A DNA stretch of 64,000 bases from an uncultured Collinsella sp. Lineage in GTDB: Bacteria > Actinomycetota > Coriobacteriia > Coriobacteriales > Coriobacteriaceae. Both the position numbers and the translations under genes were made by a program. Under the pieces are notes generated by a model. It was given only the letters and a program-made list of their open reading frames with translations. It searched no databases and was not told the origin of the DNA. The stretch spans positions 5,339 through 69,338 of the forward strand of contig UQRW01000006.1 in assembly GCA_900543515.1 (NCBI GenBank). The letters are read 5' to 3'. This document shows positions 31,699-39,189 of the stretch, piece by piece (positions within the stretch are counted from its first letter, which is position 1; each line of letters begins with the position of its first letter).

Positions 31699-32475
31699 TT
31701 GACGCAGCAGTTTACGATTTCCGTATCCCGACCGGATGGGACGCCCATCCCCGTCGTCGTTACCAAAAAGCGCGTCAAGAACTTCAACCTACGCGTCACA
31801 TCGAGCGGTGAGGTCCACGCCAGCGCACCGCTCGGCGCCACCCGCGAGCGTATCGAAGCGTTTGTGAAGCGCAACAGCGCCTGGATTATCAGCCGACTTG
31901 CCCAGCGCGAGCAACGTCAGGCGACGGCGCGAGAGCCGCTCAGCCCCTCGTCCGTCATTGCACTTTGGGGCAAGCCCATCACGGTACAAGATGCGCTCGA
32001 TCACAACTTTGCATCGCCCGCACCGCGACCCAAACAGGCCACCTTCGCAAGTTTTATGGGTACCGATAAATCGGACGAAGGCCCACAGACCAAGCGGCAC
32101 GCAATCCTCGACGGCCTAACGTCCGATGAGCTCCAAGCCCACATCGACCAGCTCTATACGTCCGAAGTCACATCGGCGCTGCGCGATATGGTGCACGCAT
32201 ACGAAATCGCAATGGGTGTCGCCGTTTCTCGCGTTTCCGTACGCAGCATGAAAACGCGTTGGGGCTCATGCACTCCCAAATCCGGCGCCGTTCGCATCGC
32301 ACGAGAACTTGCCGCCTACCCCGTCGAATGCCTCGACATGGTTGTCGCCCACGAGCTCGTCCACTTGCTCGAGCCAAGCCACAATCAGCGGTTTCACGCC
32401 TTGCTCGACACGTACTGCCCCAACAATAGAGCACTGTCCCAGCGGCTCAAGCAGCCACCCATAGAGACATATTAG
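31699..32475 (+). CDS. YgjP-like (DUF45) zinc metallopeptidase
   Basis: About 258 residues from TTG 31699, preceded by GAAGGA. The C-terminal motif VVAHELVHLLEPSHNQRFH is HExxH with a third His further on, preceded by SMKTRWGSCTPKSGAVRI, the family hallmark. The N-terminal half has the beta-rich region RVKNFNLRVTSSGEVHASAP. The related YgjP enzymes are found near restriction systems and elsewhere, with poorly known substrates. A hydrophilic linker (110-150) is unusual. Cytoplasmic. Confidence 0.82.
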   Translation: MTQQFTISVSRPDGTPIPVVVTKKRVKNFNLRVTSSGEVHASAPLGATRERIEAFVKRNSAWIISRLAQREQRQATAREPLSPSSVIALWGKPITVQDALDHNFASPAPRPKQATFASFMGTDKSDEGPQTKRHAILDGLTSDELQAHIDQLYTSEVTSALRDMVHAYEIAMGVAVSRVSVRSMKTRWGSCTPKSGAVRIARELAAYPVECLDMVVAHELVHLLEPSHNQRFHALLDTYCPNNRALSQRLKQPPIETY

Positions 32476-32481
32476 AACCGG

Positions 32482-32967
32482 TTAGCGCACGCGCTCGATC
32501 TCGACACCGCAGCTTGCCAGGGGAAGACCGACGGGCGCCCAAGGCTTATCGAGCTTAACACGCACGCCAAGCAGCAAGGGGTAACGACGTAGCAGCATCT
32601 GGGCCACACCCTCGGCTGCAGCCTCGATAAGCTTAAACGTATGCTCACGCAGATAGCCATCGACATCGTGGCACACCGAGCCGTAGTCAATCGAGGCGTC
32701 CAGGTTATCGTGCTCCCCCGCTGCACGCAGGTCGGCATAGAGCACCAGGGACACGATGAACTTCTGGCCCAGCGCGTTCTCTTCGGGATACACGCCGTGA
32801 TTGGCAAAGACCTCGAGACCGTCGATAGTAATGCGATCGGCATGGCGCAGATCGTCATAGCTCACGTGGGGCACCGCCGTTGCGGTGGATATTTCGCCCC
32901 TTCCACGGCGGGCGAGCTCGGCGCCTTCGGTCTTGGTTGCATTCTCGGGCAGTTTCTTGTTGCTCAT
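32482..32967 (-). CDS. folB: Dihydroneopterin aldolase
   Basis: 161 residues. The core starts DRITIDGLEVFANHGVYPEENALGQKF, the standard FolB N-terminus with the pterin-site residues, and SIDYGSVCHDV follows; KLDKPWAPVG is the active-site Lys loop. It splits 7,8-dihydroneopterin in folate synthesis. About 40 extra N-terminal residues precede the domain. ATG 32967 follows AAGGAGA. Third gene of folE-HD-folB. folP and folK are not in the window. Confidence 0.92.
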   Translation of the reverse strand: MSNKKLPENATKTEGAELARRGRGEISTATAVPHVSYDDLRHADRITIDGLEVFANHGVYPEENALGQKFIVSLVLYADLRAAGEHDNLDASIDYGSVCHDVDGYLREHTFKLIEAAAEGVAQMLLRRYPLLLGVRVKLDKPWAPVGLPLASCGVEIERVR

Positions 32968-33010
32968 CGCGATCGTCTCCTTCGTTTAGAGCCCCGACCG
33001 CGCAAACTAA

Positions 33011-33592
33011 CTATACGCGAATCGACAGGTTCTTTTTATCATCGCTCCAGTTGCAAGCATTGCGCGCGGGGCATGCAAAGCAGGCGCGCGACGCTTTGTC
33101 GGCTGCATAGAGCAGACGCTCAAGCGGTTGGCTGTTCACGCGCAGCTTTCGATGGCCCAGAATGGCCGCCTTAATGGCTGCGGCATCGGCCGGCTCAAAC
33201 GCCACATCATCGGGCATGCCGCCGAGAATCGCATCAGCGACGCGTTCGCTTGCAACATCATGGGATATACCCGATTCATACTGTTCATCTTTGCCGATAT
33301 CGTGAAGAAGTGCCGTGGCGTAGATGACCTCGCGGTCAAATTCGAGCTGCTCCTCGAGATTCTTGATCCACATAATGCGAGCGACATCGAGCAGATGGTC
33401 AATACCGTGGCAGCAGAAGATGCGCCCCGATTCCAACTGCGCAATGTTGCCCAGGTGCCGCCGAAACAGCCCGTTGGCACAAATGTAATCAATGCGAGGC
33501 ATGGCACCAAAGGGGGCCAGGCCCGAAGCCATGAAGCCGCGACGCGACGTCCCCTCATCGGTCTTCGATGTAAAGTCGTTGACGACCCTCAT
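33011..33592 (-). CDS. HD-domain metal phosphohydrolase in the folate cluster
   Basis: 193 residues. The H...HD...D signature is in CCHGIDHLLDVARIMW and ATALLHDIGKDEQYESGISHDVASE, so it should bind a divalent metal and hydrolyse a phosphate ester. CFACPARNACNW near the C-terminus holds four cysteines that may bind Zn or a cluster. It sits between folE (overlapping by 1 base or nearly) and folB; this position makes it a candidate for removing phosphates from dihydroneopterin triphosphate, a step whose enzyme is often unassigned. That is inference. Confidence 0.75.
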   Translation of the reverse strand: MRVVNDFTSKTDEGTSRRGFMASGLAPFGAMPRIDYICANGLFRRHLGNIAQLESGRIFCCHGIDHLLDVARIMWIKNLEEQLEFDREVIYATALLHDIGKDEQYESGISHDVASERVADAILGGMPDDVAFEPADAAAIKAAILGHRKLRVNSQPLERLLYAADKASRACFACPARNACNWSDDKKNLSIRV

Positions 33593-33593
33593 G

Positions 33594-34151
33594 CTAACGG
33601 CCCAGCATCCTAAAGAACCGCTCCTCGAGCGCGGGATCGGTCTCAAAGACGCCGCGGCGAGCGAGCGTCACGGTCTTGGTGCCGGGCTTCTGCACGCCGC
33701 GCATGGTCATGCACATATGCTCAGCCTCCATGAGCACAATCGCTCCCTGGGGAGCGAGATAATCCATGAGAGCGTCGGCAACCTGCGCACACAGCTGCTC
33801 CTGCAGCTGCAGACGACGGGCATAAACCTCAACCGTGCGGGCGAGCTTGGAAAGCCCAGCCACCCGACCGTTAGGGATATAACCAATGGCGGCCTTGCCA
33901 TAAAACGGCAACAGATGATGTTCACACAGCGAGTAGAACGTGATGTCGCGCTCGATAACCAAATCGTTCGAAGCGACGGCAAAGGTTTTGGACAGGTGTT
34001 CCTCAGCACTCTGGTCCATACCGCCGGCGATCTCACCATACATACGGGCAACGCGCGCCGGGGTCTCCAGCAGGCCCTCACGAGTTGGGTCCTCGCCTAT
34101 GCCCTCAAGCAACAGCTTAATGGCGGCCTCGACTTTTTCCTGATCGACCAT
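33594..34151 (-). CDS. folE: GTP cyclohydrolase I
   Basis: 185 residues, the usual length. The Zn ligands are in YSLCEHHLLPFYGKAAIGY (Cys, His) and EAEHMCMTMRGV (Cys); GLSKLARTVEVYARRLQLQEQLC is the other signature. It opens GTP to make dihydroneopterin triphosphate, the first folate step. First gene of the folate set. ATG 34151 after GTGAGG. Confidence 0.95.
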   Translation of the reverse strand: MVDQEKVEAAIKLLLEGIGEDPTREGLLETPARVARMYGEIAGGMDQSAEEHLSKTFAVASNDLVIERDITFYSLCEHHLLPFYGKAAIGYIPNGRVAGLSKLARTVEVYARRLQLQEQLCAQVADALMDYLAPQGAIVLMEAEHMCMTMRGVQKPGTKTVTLARRGVFETDPALEERFFRMLGR

Positions 34152-34217
34152 CTGGGCCTCACTTTTCCGATTTCACGTTCGCGCTATGTTACCACGCCCT
34201 TTGGCATCGACCACAAG

Positions 34218-34799
34218 CTACATAGTATGGGTCGAATAGACCGGATCATCACGCCAAAGTTCAACCGCATCACAAAGCGCAACGCCCTCGCGCTCGGCAC
34301 GGTCGCGCGTAGCGTTCATATCGATCACACGCTGGTTGCTCGAGCCCCTAAAGCGCAATGAGATATCGTACAGATCCTGAACAAACGGGCCATCCACCAA
34401 CATATCGAGGCAGGCAAGGATACGGTCCGTGACCTCGGTATGGTGACGACCACCCGGCATAAGCTCCTCGAGCACGTCGCCGGTAAAACACCAAATGGTC
34501 TTTCCTGACCCCGCGGGATAGGCCGCACGCACGCGTTCGATAAAGTCAACAAGCCCCACCTGATTCTCGGGCTCCATAGGCTCGCCGCCCAGAATCGTCA
34601 GGCCGTCAATAAAGGGATGATCGAGGCTCTCGATAATCTTGTCCTCGACGGCACGATCGAACGGCTCGCCCGCAGCAAAGTCCCACGCGACAGAGTTAAA
34701 GCAGTTCTTGCACCCACGACGGCACCCACTCACAAACAGAGAAGTACGAACGCCTTCCCCATCAGCAATGTCGAAATACTTAATGTTCGCGTAGTTCAT
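34218..34799 (-). CDS. nrdG: Anaerobic ribonucleotide-reductase activating protein
   Basis: 193 residues. The radical-SAM cysteines are in CRRGCKNCF (CxxxCxxC), and FDIADGEGVRTSLFVSGC and ILGGEPMEPENQ are typical NrdG motifs. It uses a 4Fe-4S cluster and SAM to make the glycyl radical of NrdD. ATG 34799 follows CGGGAGAG; a longer frame upstream goes through a palindrome. It is about 430 bases after nrdD in the same direction, with two large inverted repeats in between. Confidence 0.93.
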   Translation of the reverse strand: MNYANIKYFDIADGEGVRTSLFVSGCRRGCKNCFNSVAWDFAAGEPFDRAVEDKIIESLDHPFIDGLTILGGEPMEPENQVGLVDFIERVRAAYPAGSGKTIWCFTGDVLEELMPGGRHHTEVTDRILACLDMLVDGPFVQDLYDISLRFRGSSNQRVIDMNATRDRAEREGVALCDAVELWRDDPVYSTHTM

Positions 34800-34814
34800 A
34801 GGTAACTCTCCCGG

Positions 34815-34898
34815 GAGGCCGGGACATATCATCCCGTCCTCAAACATTCTCGGCCTTCGGCCTGCGAAACTGCGGGCGGGACGATATGTCCCGGCCTC
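34815..34898. repeat. Long palindrome in the nrdG leader
   Basis: GAGGCCGGGACATATC at 34815-34830 pairs perfectly with 34883-34898; the stem continues inward for six or seven more pairs with one mismatch, and a small GGCC-TTC-GGCC hairpin lies inside. It ends 16 bases before the nrdG start. No T-run, so it is not a simple terminator. 34900-35076 has nothing else that I can support. Confidence 0.7.
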
Positions 34899-35076
34899 AT
34901 GCAAAGGGTAACTCAATGAACGAAGCGAACATCGAGTATAGGGTTCGAGGTCCAATAAAAACTTTGTTGCAGCTCAACCGCCATCGCAAGTAAATCGCAG
35001 CTGCAGCTCAAATTATTTCCGCTAAGAACTTCGAGGAGTGAGCAGGCCTCATGCTGCATCTCAGCTACGTCAACTT

Positions 35077-35214
35077 GGCCGCCCCGTAGCGAGGCCCCGG
35101 ACCTTTGCTCGATATGAGTTCCGCACGAACAGGAGGCGCCAGTGGCGCCTCCGTCGTGAGCCAGGACTGTCCGAAATAGCGAGTAAAGGTCCGGGGCCTC
35201 GCTACGGGGCGGCC
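35077..35214. repeat. 138-bp near-perfect palindrome between nrdD and nrdG
   Basis: 35-bp arms (35077-35111 and 35180-35214) pair throughout, with one G-T wobble; an inner 9-bp hairpin (GGAGGCGCC-AGT-GGCGCCTCC) is at 35132-35152. It starts 11 bases after the nrdD stop. Such length is far beyond a terminator and suggests a mobile or selected palindromic unit. Confidence 0.85.
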
Positions 35215-35225
35215 TGGGATGGTTA

Positions 35226-37448
35226 TTAGAGATGCAGCACGCGGTCGCGGATCTCCTCGGTTCGACCCTGGTTCCAGAATTGGGTACCGATGTAGCCGCA
35301 CGTACGACGGGCGACGTTCATCTTCTCCTGATCGCGGTTGCCGCAGTTGGGGCACTCCCACACCAGCTTGCCGTCATCCTCGACAATCTTGATCTCACCG
35401 TCGTAGCCGCACACCTGGCAGTAGTCGCTCTTGGTGTTGAGCTCGGCGTACATGATGTTGTCGTAGATGTACTGCATCACGCGAATGACAGCCTTGAGGT
35501 TGTCCTGCATGTTGGGAACCTCGACGTAGGAGATGGCACCGCCCGGCGAAAGCTGCTGGAACATACCCTCGAACTTGAGCTTATCGAAAGCATCAATCTC
35601 CTCAGACACATGGACGTGGTAGCTGTTGGTGATGTAGCCCTTGTCCGTCACGCCCGGGATGATGCCAAAACGACGCTGCAGGCACTTGGCGAACTTGTAG
35701 GTCGTCGACTCAAGCGGGGTACCGTACAGCGAAAAGTCAATATCGCTTTCGGCCTTCCACTCCGCGCACTTGTCGTTCATGCGCTGCATGACGGCCATGG
35801 CAAAGGGCGTGCCCTCCTTCTCGGTGTGGCTGTGGCCCGTCATGTACTTGACGCACTCATACAGGCCAGCATAACCCAGACTAATGGTGGAGTAACCGCC
35901 CACGAGCAGCTTGTCGATCGTCTCGCCCTTCTTCAGGCGGGCGAGGGCACCGTACTGCCAAAGAATCGGTGCGGCATCCGAAAGCGTACCCATCAGACGC
36001 TCATGACGGCACAGCAGGGCGCGGTGGCACAGCTCAAGGCGCTCGTCGAAGATCTTCCAGAACTTGTCCATGTCCTGATGCGAGCTCAGCGCGACATCGG
36101 GCAGGTTGATGGTCACAACGCCCTGGTTAAAGCGACCGTAGTACTTGGGCTTGTTCGGGTCATAGTTCAGCGCGTTGGCCACGTTGTTAAATCCGTTACC
36201 GGAGCGGTCGGGCGTCAGGAAGCTGCGGCAACCCATGCAGGTATAGCAGTCGCCGTTGCCCGCGATCTCGCCCTTCGACAGCTTGAGCTCGCGCATCTTC
36301 TTCTCGGAGATGTAGTCGGGCACCATGCGCTTGGCGGTGCACTTAGCAGCCAGCTGGGTCAGGTAGAAGTACGGGGAATTCTCGTGAACGTTATCGTCCT
36401 CGAGTACATAGATGAGCTTGGGGAATGCCGGGGTAATCCAAACGCCGGCCTCGTTCTTAACGCCCTCGTAGCGCTGGCGAAGCGTCTCCTCCACGATCAT
36501 GGCAAGGTCGTGCTTCTCCTGAGGCGTACGGGCCTCGTTAAGATACATAAAGACCGTCACGAACGGCGCCTGGCCATTGGTGGTCATAAGGGTCACGACC
36601 TGATACTGAATCGTCTGGACGCCGCGACGAATCTCATCGCGCAGGCGATCCTCAACAACCTCGCGGACCTTTTCGGGAGATGCGGAAACGCCGAGCTCCT
36701 CGAGCTCGCGGGCGACCTCGCCGCGAATCTTTTGACGGCTCACCTCAACAAACGGAGCAAGATGGGTCAGCGAAATCGACTGGCCGCCGTACTGGGAGGA
36801 AGCAACCTGAGCGATGATCTGCGTCGCGATGTTGCAGGCGGTCGAGAAGCTGTGCGGCTTCTCGATCAGCGTGCCCGAGATAACGGTGCCGTTCTGGAGC
36901 ATGTCCTCCAGGTTCACCAGGTCGCAGTTATGCATGTGCTGGGCAAAGTAGTCCGAATCATGGAAGTGAATCAGACCCTCATTGTGAGCATCCACAATCT
37001 CCTGGGGCAGCAGCACACGCTGGGTCAGGTCCTTGGAGATCTCGCCGGCCATGTAGTCACGCTGAACGGAATTGACGGTCGGGTTCTTGTTGGAGTTCTC
37101 CTGCTTAACCTCTTCGTTGTTGCACTCGATCAGCGACAGGATCTTGTCATCGGTCGTGTTCTTCTGGCGCTTCAGGCTCTGAACATAGCGATAGATGATG
37201 TAGTGGCGGGCAACCTCGTAGCAGTCGAGACGCATGATCTCGTCCTCGACCAAATCCTGAATCTCCTCGACCGAAACAGTGTGGCCCGCGTTCTCGCATG
37301 CCTCGGCGACGTTTTGTGCCGCGTAAACCACCTGGCGGTCGGTAAGACGAGAGCTCTCCTCGACCTCCAAGTTTGCGGCACGGATGGCATTGACGATCTT
37401 ATCGATGTCAAAGACAACCTCGGTGCCGCTGCGCTTGATGATCTTCAT
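35226..37448 (-). CDS. nrdD: Anaerobic (class III) ribonucleoside-triphosphate reductase
   Basis: 740 residues. The N-terminal ATP-cone (KRSGTEVVFDIDKIVNAI) senses ATP/dATP; the barrel follows; the C-terminus has CQVCGYDGE and CPNCGNRDQ, a four-Cys Zn site, and RRTCGYIGTQFWNQGR, whose glycine holds the radical. It makes all dNTPs without oxygen and works with NrdG. ATG 37448 follows AAGAGG. Two NrdR sites lie in its promoter. This fits a strict anaerobe. Confidence 0.97.
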   Translation of the reverse strand: MKIIKRSGTEVVFDIDKIVNAIRAANLEVEESSRLTDRQVVYAAQNVAEACENAGHTVSVEEIQDLVEDEIMRLDCYEVARHYIIYRYVQSLKRQKNTTDDKILSLIECNNEEVKQENSNKNPTVNSVQRDYMAGEISKDLTQRVLLPQEIVDAHNEGLIHFHDSDYFAQHMHNCDLVNLEDMLQNGTVISGTLIEKPHSFSTACNIATQIIAQVASSQYGGQSISLTHLAPFVEVSRQKIRGEVARELEELGVSASPEKVREVVEDRLRDEIRRGVQTIQYQVVTLMTTNGQAPFVTVFMYLNEARTPQEKHDLAMIVEETLRQRYEGVKNEAGVWITPAFPKLIYVLEDDNVHENSPYFYLTQLAAKCTAKRMVPDYISEKKMRELKLSKGEIAGNGDCYTCMGCRSFLTPDRSGNGFNNVANALNYDPNKPKYYGRFNQGVVTINLPDVALSSHQDMDKFWKIFDERLELCHRALLCRHERLMGTLSDAAPILWQYGALARLKKGETIDKLLVGGYSTISLGYAGLYECVKYMTGHSHTEKEGTPFAMAVMQRMNDKCAEWKAESDIDFSLYGTPLESTTYKFAKCLQRRFGIIPGVTDKGYITNSYHVHVSEEIDAFDKLKFEGMFQQLSPGGAISYVEVPNMQDNLKAVIRVMQYIYDNIMYAELNTKSDYCQVCGYDGEIKIVEDDGKLVWECPNCGNRDQEKMNVARRTCGYIGTQFWNQGRTEEIRDRVLHL

Positions 37449-37671
37449 CCTCTTGCCTCTTTCGCGTCGTAGTCTCATTGCGCTTCAGAGCCAAACGATG
37501 CCCGGCAGGGCGTGCCCCTGTCTTGCGGCGCCGTCGCGCAATCTGTGTTCTCGATAACCATAGTCCCTCATGCGGACAATCCTCGCAGCCAATCAAGGGG
37601 CTCAAAGATCTATCCAAATGGGGCGAATAAGGTTCTCGTTCTCTGTCCGCCATCTATCATACGACAAAGAG

Positions 37672-37720
37672 GCATCTATATCCTGTATTCTTTTTTTAGG
37701 TCAAACACAACATATAGTGT
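37672..37720 (-). promoter_or_regulatory. nrdD promoter with NrdR boxes
   Basis: On the minus strand TTGACC (37699-37704), an 18-base spacer and TATAGA (37675-37680). ACACAACATATAGTGT at 37705-37720 matches the NrdR box at 15 of 16 bases; a weak second box at 37672-37687 lies 33 bases away, about three helix turns. NrdR repression when dATP is high is expected. The rest of 37449-38014 has no gene. Confidence 0.8.
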
Positions 37721-38014
37721 TTCAGCAGGTCAAAGCAATTAGTCATTTTGCAGACGCATTAATTATGAGGGGTTCTTGGCAAGTCGGTAAAACGTTACCA
37801 ACACGGCTACCTGCATGGCAGTTATAAAACCCCCTTAGTCAAGCCGCTGACAAATCCTACCAAAACCAAGCCGCTCACGCCAAAAGAATCCAAAAGATTA
37901 TGCTTGACCAACATGTTGCGGTCACGGTCGGCCAGGACGTATGCAATCTGCCGGCACCTCTACGGGGACCTTGGATCAATATTTGGTGGCATATTTGACG
38001 GCGTGCTTGGTAGC

Positions 38015-38051
38015 AAAACAAAACAGCCCAGAGGACATAGCCTCTGAGCTG
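38015..38051 (-). terminator. Terminator of the tRNA-Val transcript
   Basis: CAGCCCAGAGG/CCTCTGAGCTG stem (38024-38034, 38041-38051), with one mismatched position, followed on the minus strand by a TTTTGTTTTG tail. Confidence 0.8.
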
Positions 38052-38059
38052 CGAACATT

Positions 38060-38134
38060 TGGTGGGCGTTAGAAGATTTGAACTTCTGACCTCTTCCGTG
38101 TCAGGGAAGCGCTCTCCCCCTGAGCTAAACGCCC
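38060..38134 (-). tRNA. tRNA-Val (anticodon GAC)
   Basis: The minus strand folds into a full cloverleaf: acceptor GGGCGTT/AACGCCC, D-arm with AGCTCAGGGGGAGAGC, anticodon stem CTTCC/GGAAG around loop CTGACAC (anticodon GAC), T-arm with GTTCAAATC, and an encoded CCA end. 75 bases with CCA. Confidence 0.97.
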
Positions 38135-38163
38135 GATCAAGGGTGCGCAAGTGCGCAAGGGAT

Positions 38164-38192
38164 AATATAACGGAGCCTGAACTCGGTGGCAA
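38164..38192 (-). promoter_or_regulatory. tRNA-Val promoter
   Basis: TTGCCA (38187-38192), a 17-base spacer and TATATT (38164-38169) on the minus strand, about 30 bases upstream of the tRNA. Confidence 0.7.
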
Positions 38193-38393
38193 GAACATTT
38201 TTAAAAATCGCTTGCATTGTGGTCTGGTGAGAAAAAGCCGCTCGCCGCCTGCAGGTGACCGTTTGCGGTCAAATTATCGACAAAGCGTAGACAGGTTTGT
38301 GGCAAGGTTTCAGGGAAGTATGTGCTGGCTTCGCCGTCTTGCGCACGATTGCACGAGGCGTGTGCCGTTGTTTGAGTAGTATGGGGGCCGACC

Positions 38394-39128
38394 ATGAACA
38401 TGCTGGTCGTAGATGATGAGGTTGATATCGCAAATATGCTCGCGGAGTTTTTCCGCATGGAGGGCTACGAGGTTTCGGTTGCCCATGACGGGCCGTCGGC
38501 CCTGGCGGCGGCTTCTTCTGGCCCCGCCCCCGATATCATGCTGCTCGATGTAAACATGCCGGGGATGGACGGCTTCGAGGTCTGTCGCCGCGTGCGGGAG
38601 CATGTGAGCTGCCCGATCATCTTTCTAACGGCGCGCGTTGAGGATATGGACCAGCTTGATGGTTTTGCGGCGGGCGCCGACGACTACGTGCTCAAGCCTT
38701 TTTCTCTCGAGGTTCTGGGTCGTCGCGTGGCGGCGCACATGGCGCGCGAGGGAAGGGCTCGCGATCGGCAAAGCGACGGCGCCGTCCGCTTTTTTGGCGA
38801 GATGACCATCGATTACGCTCAGCGCATCGTTGAGGTTCACGGTGCGGGTGGTAATCGGGATTCGTCCGCCGGGGGCGATTCGAACGCGGTGACCGTCGAC
38901 TTGACCAAGCTCGAGTTCGACATCATCGCCCTGTTGAGCAAGCGCCCTGGCCAGGTGTTTGACCGCGATGTGATTTACGAGCGTGTGTGGGGATGGGATG
39001 CCGCGGGTGACCCGTCGCAGGTGCGCGAGCACATTCGCCGCATTCGCAACAAGTTTACGTCGGCGGGGATCGCGGACGATCCGATCGCAACGGTATGGGG
39101 CGTGGGCTACAAGTGGGTGGCAAAGTGA
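38394..39128 (+). CDS. OmpR/PhoB-family response regulator
   Basis: 244 residues. Receiver domain: acidic pair in VDDEVDIA, phosphorylated Asp in MLLDVNMPGMDGFEV, Thr in FLTARVED, Lys in YVLKPFS. The C-terminal winged helix ends VREHIRRIRNKFTSAG and VWGVGYKW, the OmpR signature. A 15-residue Gly/Ser/Asp-rich insert near 150 separates the domains. ATG 38394 behind GGGGG. Immediately followed by a sensor kinase. Its targets may include the membrane protein gene downstream. Confidence 0.93.
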   Translation: MNMLVVDDEVDIANMLAEFFRMEGYEVSVAHDGPSALAAASSGPAPDIMLLDVNMPGMDGFEVCRRVREHVSCPIIFLTARVEDMDQLDGFAAGADDYVLKPFSLEVLGRRVAAHMAREGRARDRQSDGAVRFFGEMTIDYAQRIVEVHGAGGNRDSSAGGDSNAVTVDLTKLEFDIIALLSKRPGQVFDRDVIYERVWGWDAAGDPSQVREHIRRIRNKFTSAGIADDPIATVWGVGYKWVAK

Positions 39129-39189
39129 CGGGTTTTGGTAAGGGCCCACGCGGGCGCCATGCGCCTCACGAAGACGGCCGAGTTGTCGC

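Noticed and set aside
35232..37472. A 746-codon plus-strand frame opposite nrdD
   Set aside because: NrdD is unambiguous on the minus strand; the antisense frame has no recognisable motifs.
38141..38393. A further tRNA or small gene between tRNA-Val and the response regulator
   Set aside because: No second cloverleaf and no frame with a ribosome site; it holds the promoters of the two flanking genes.
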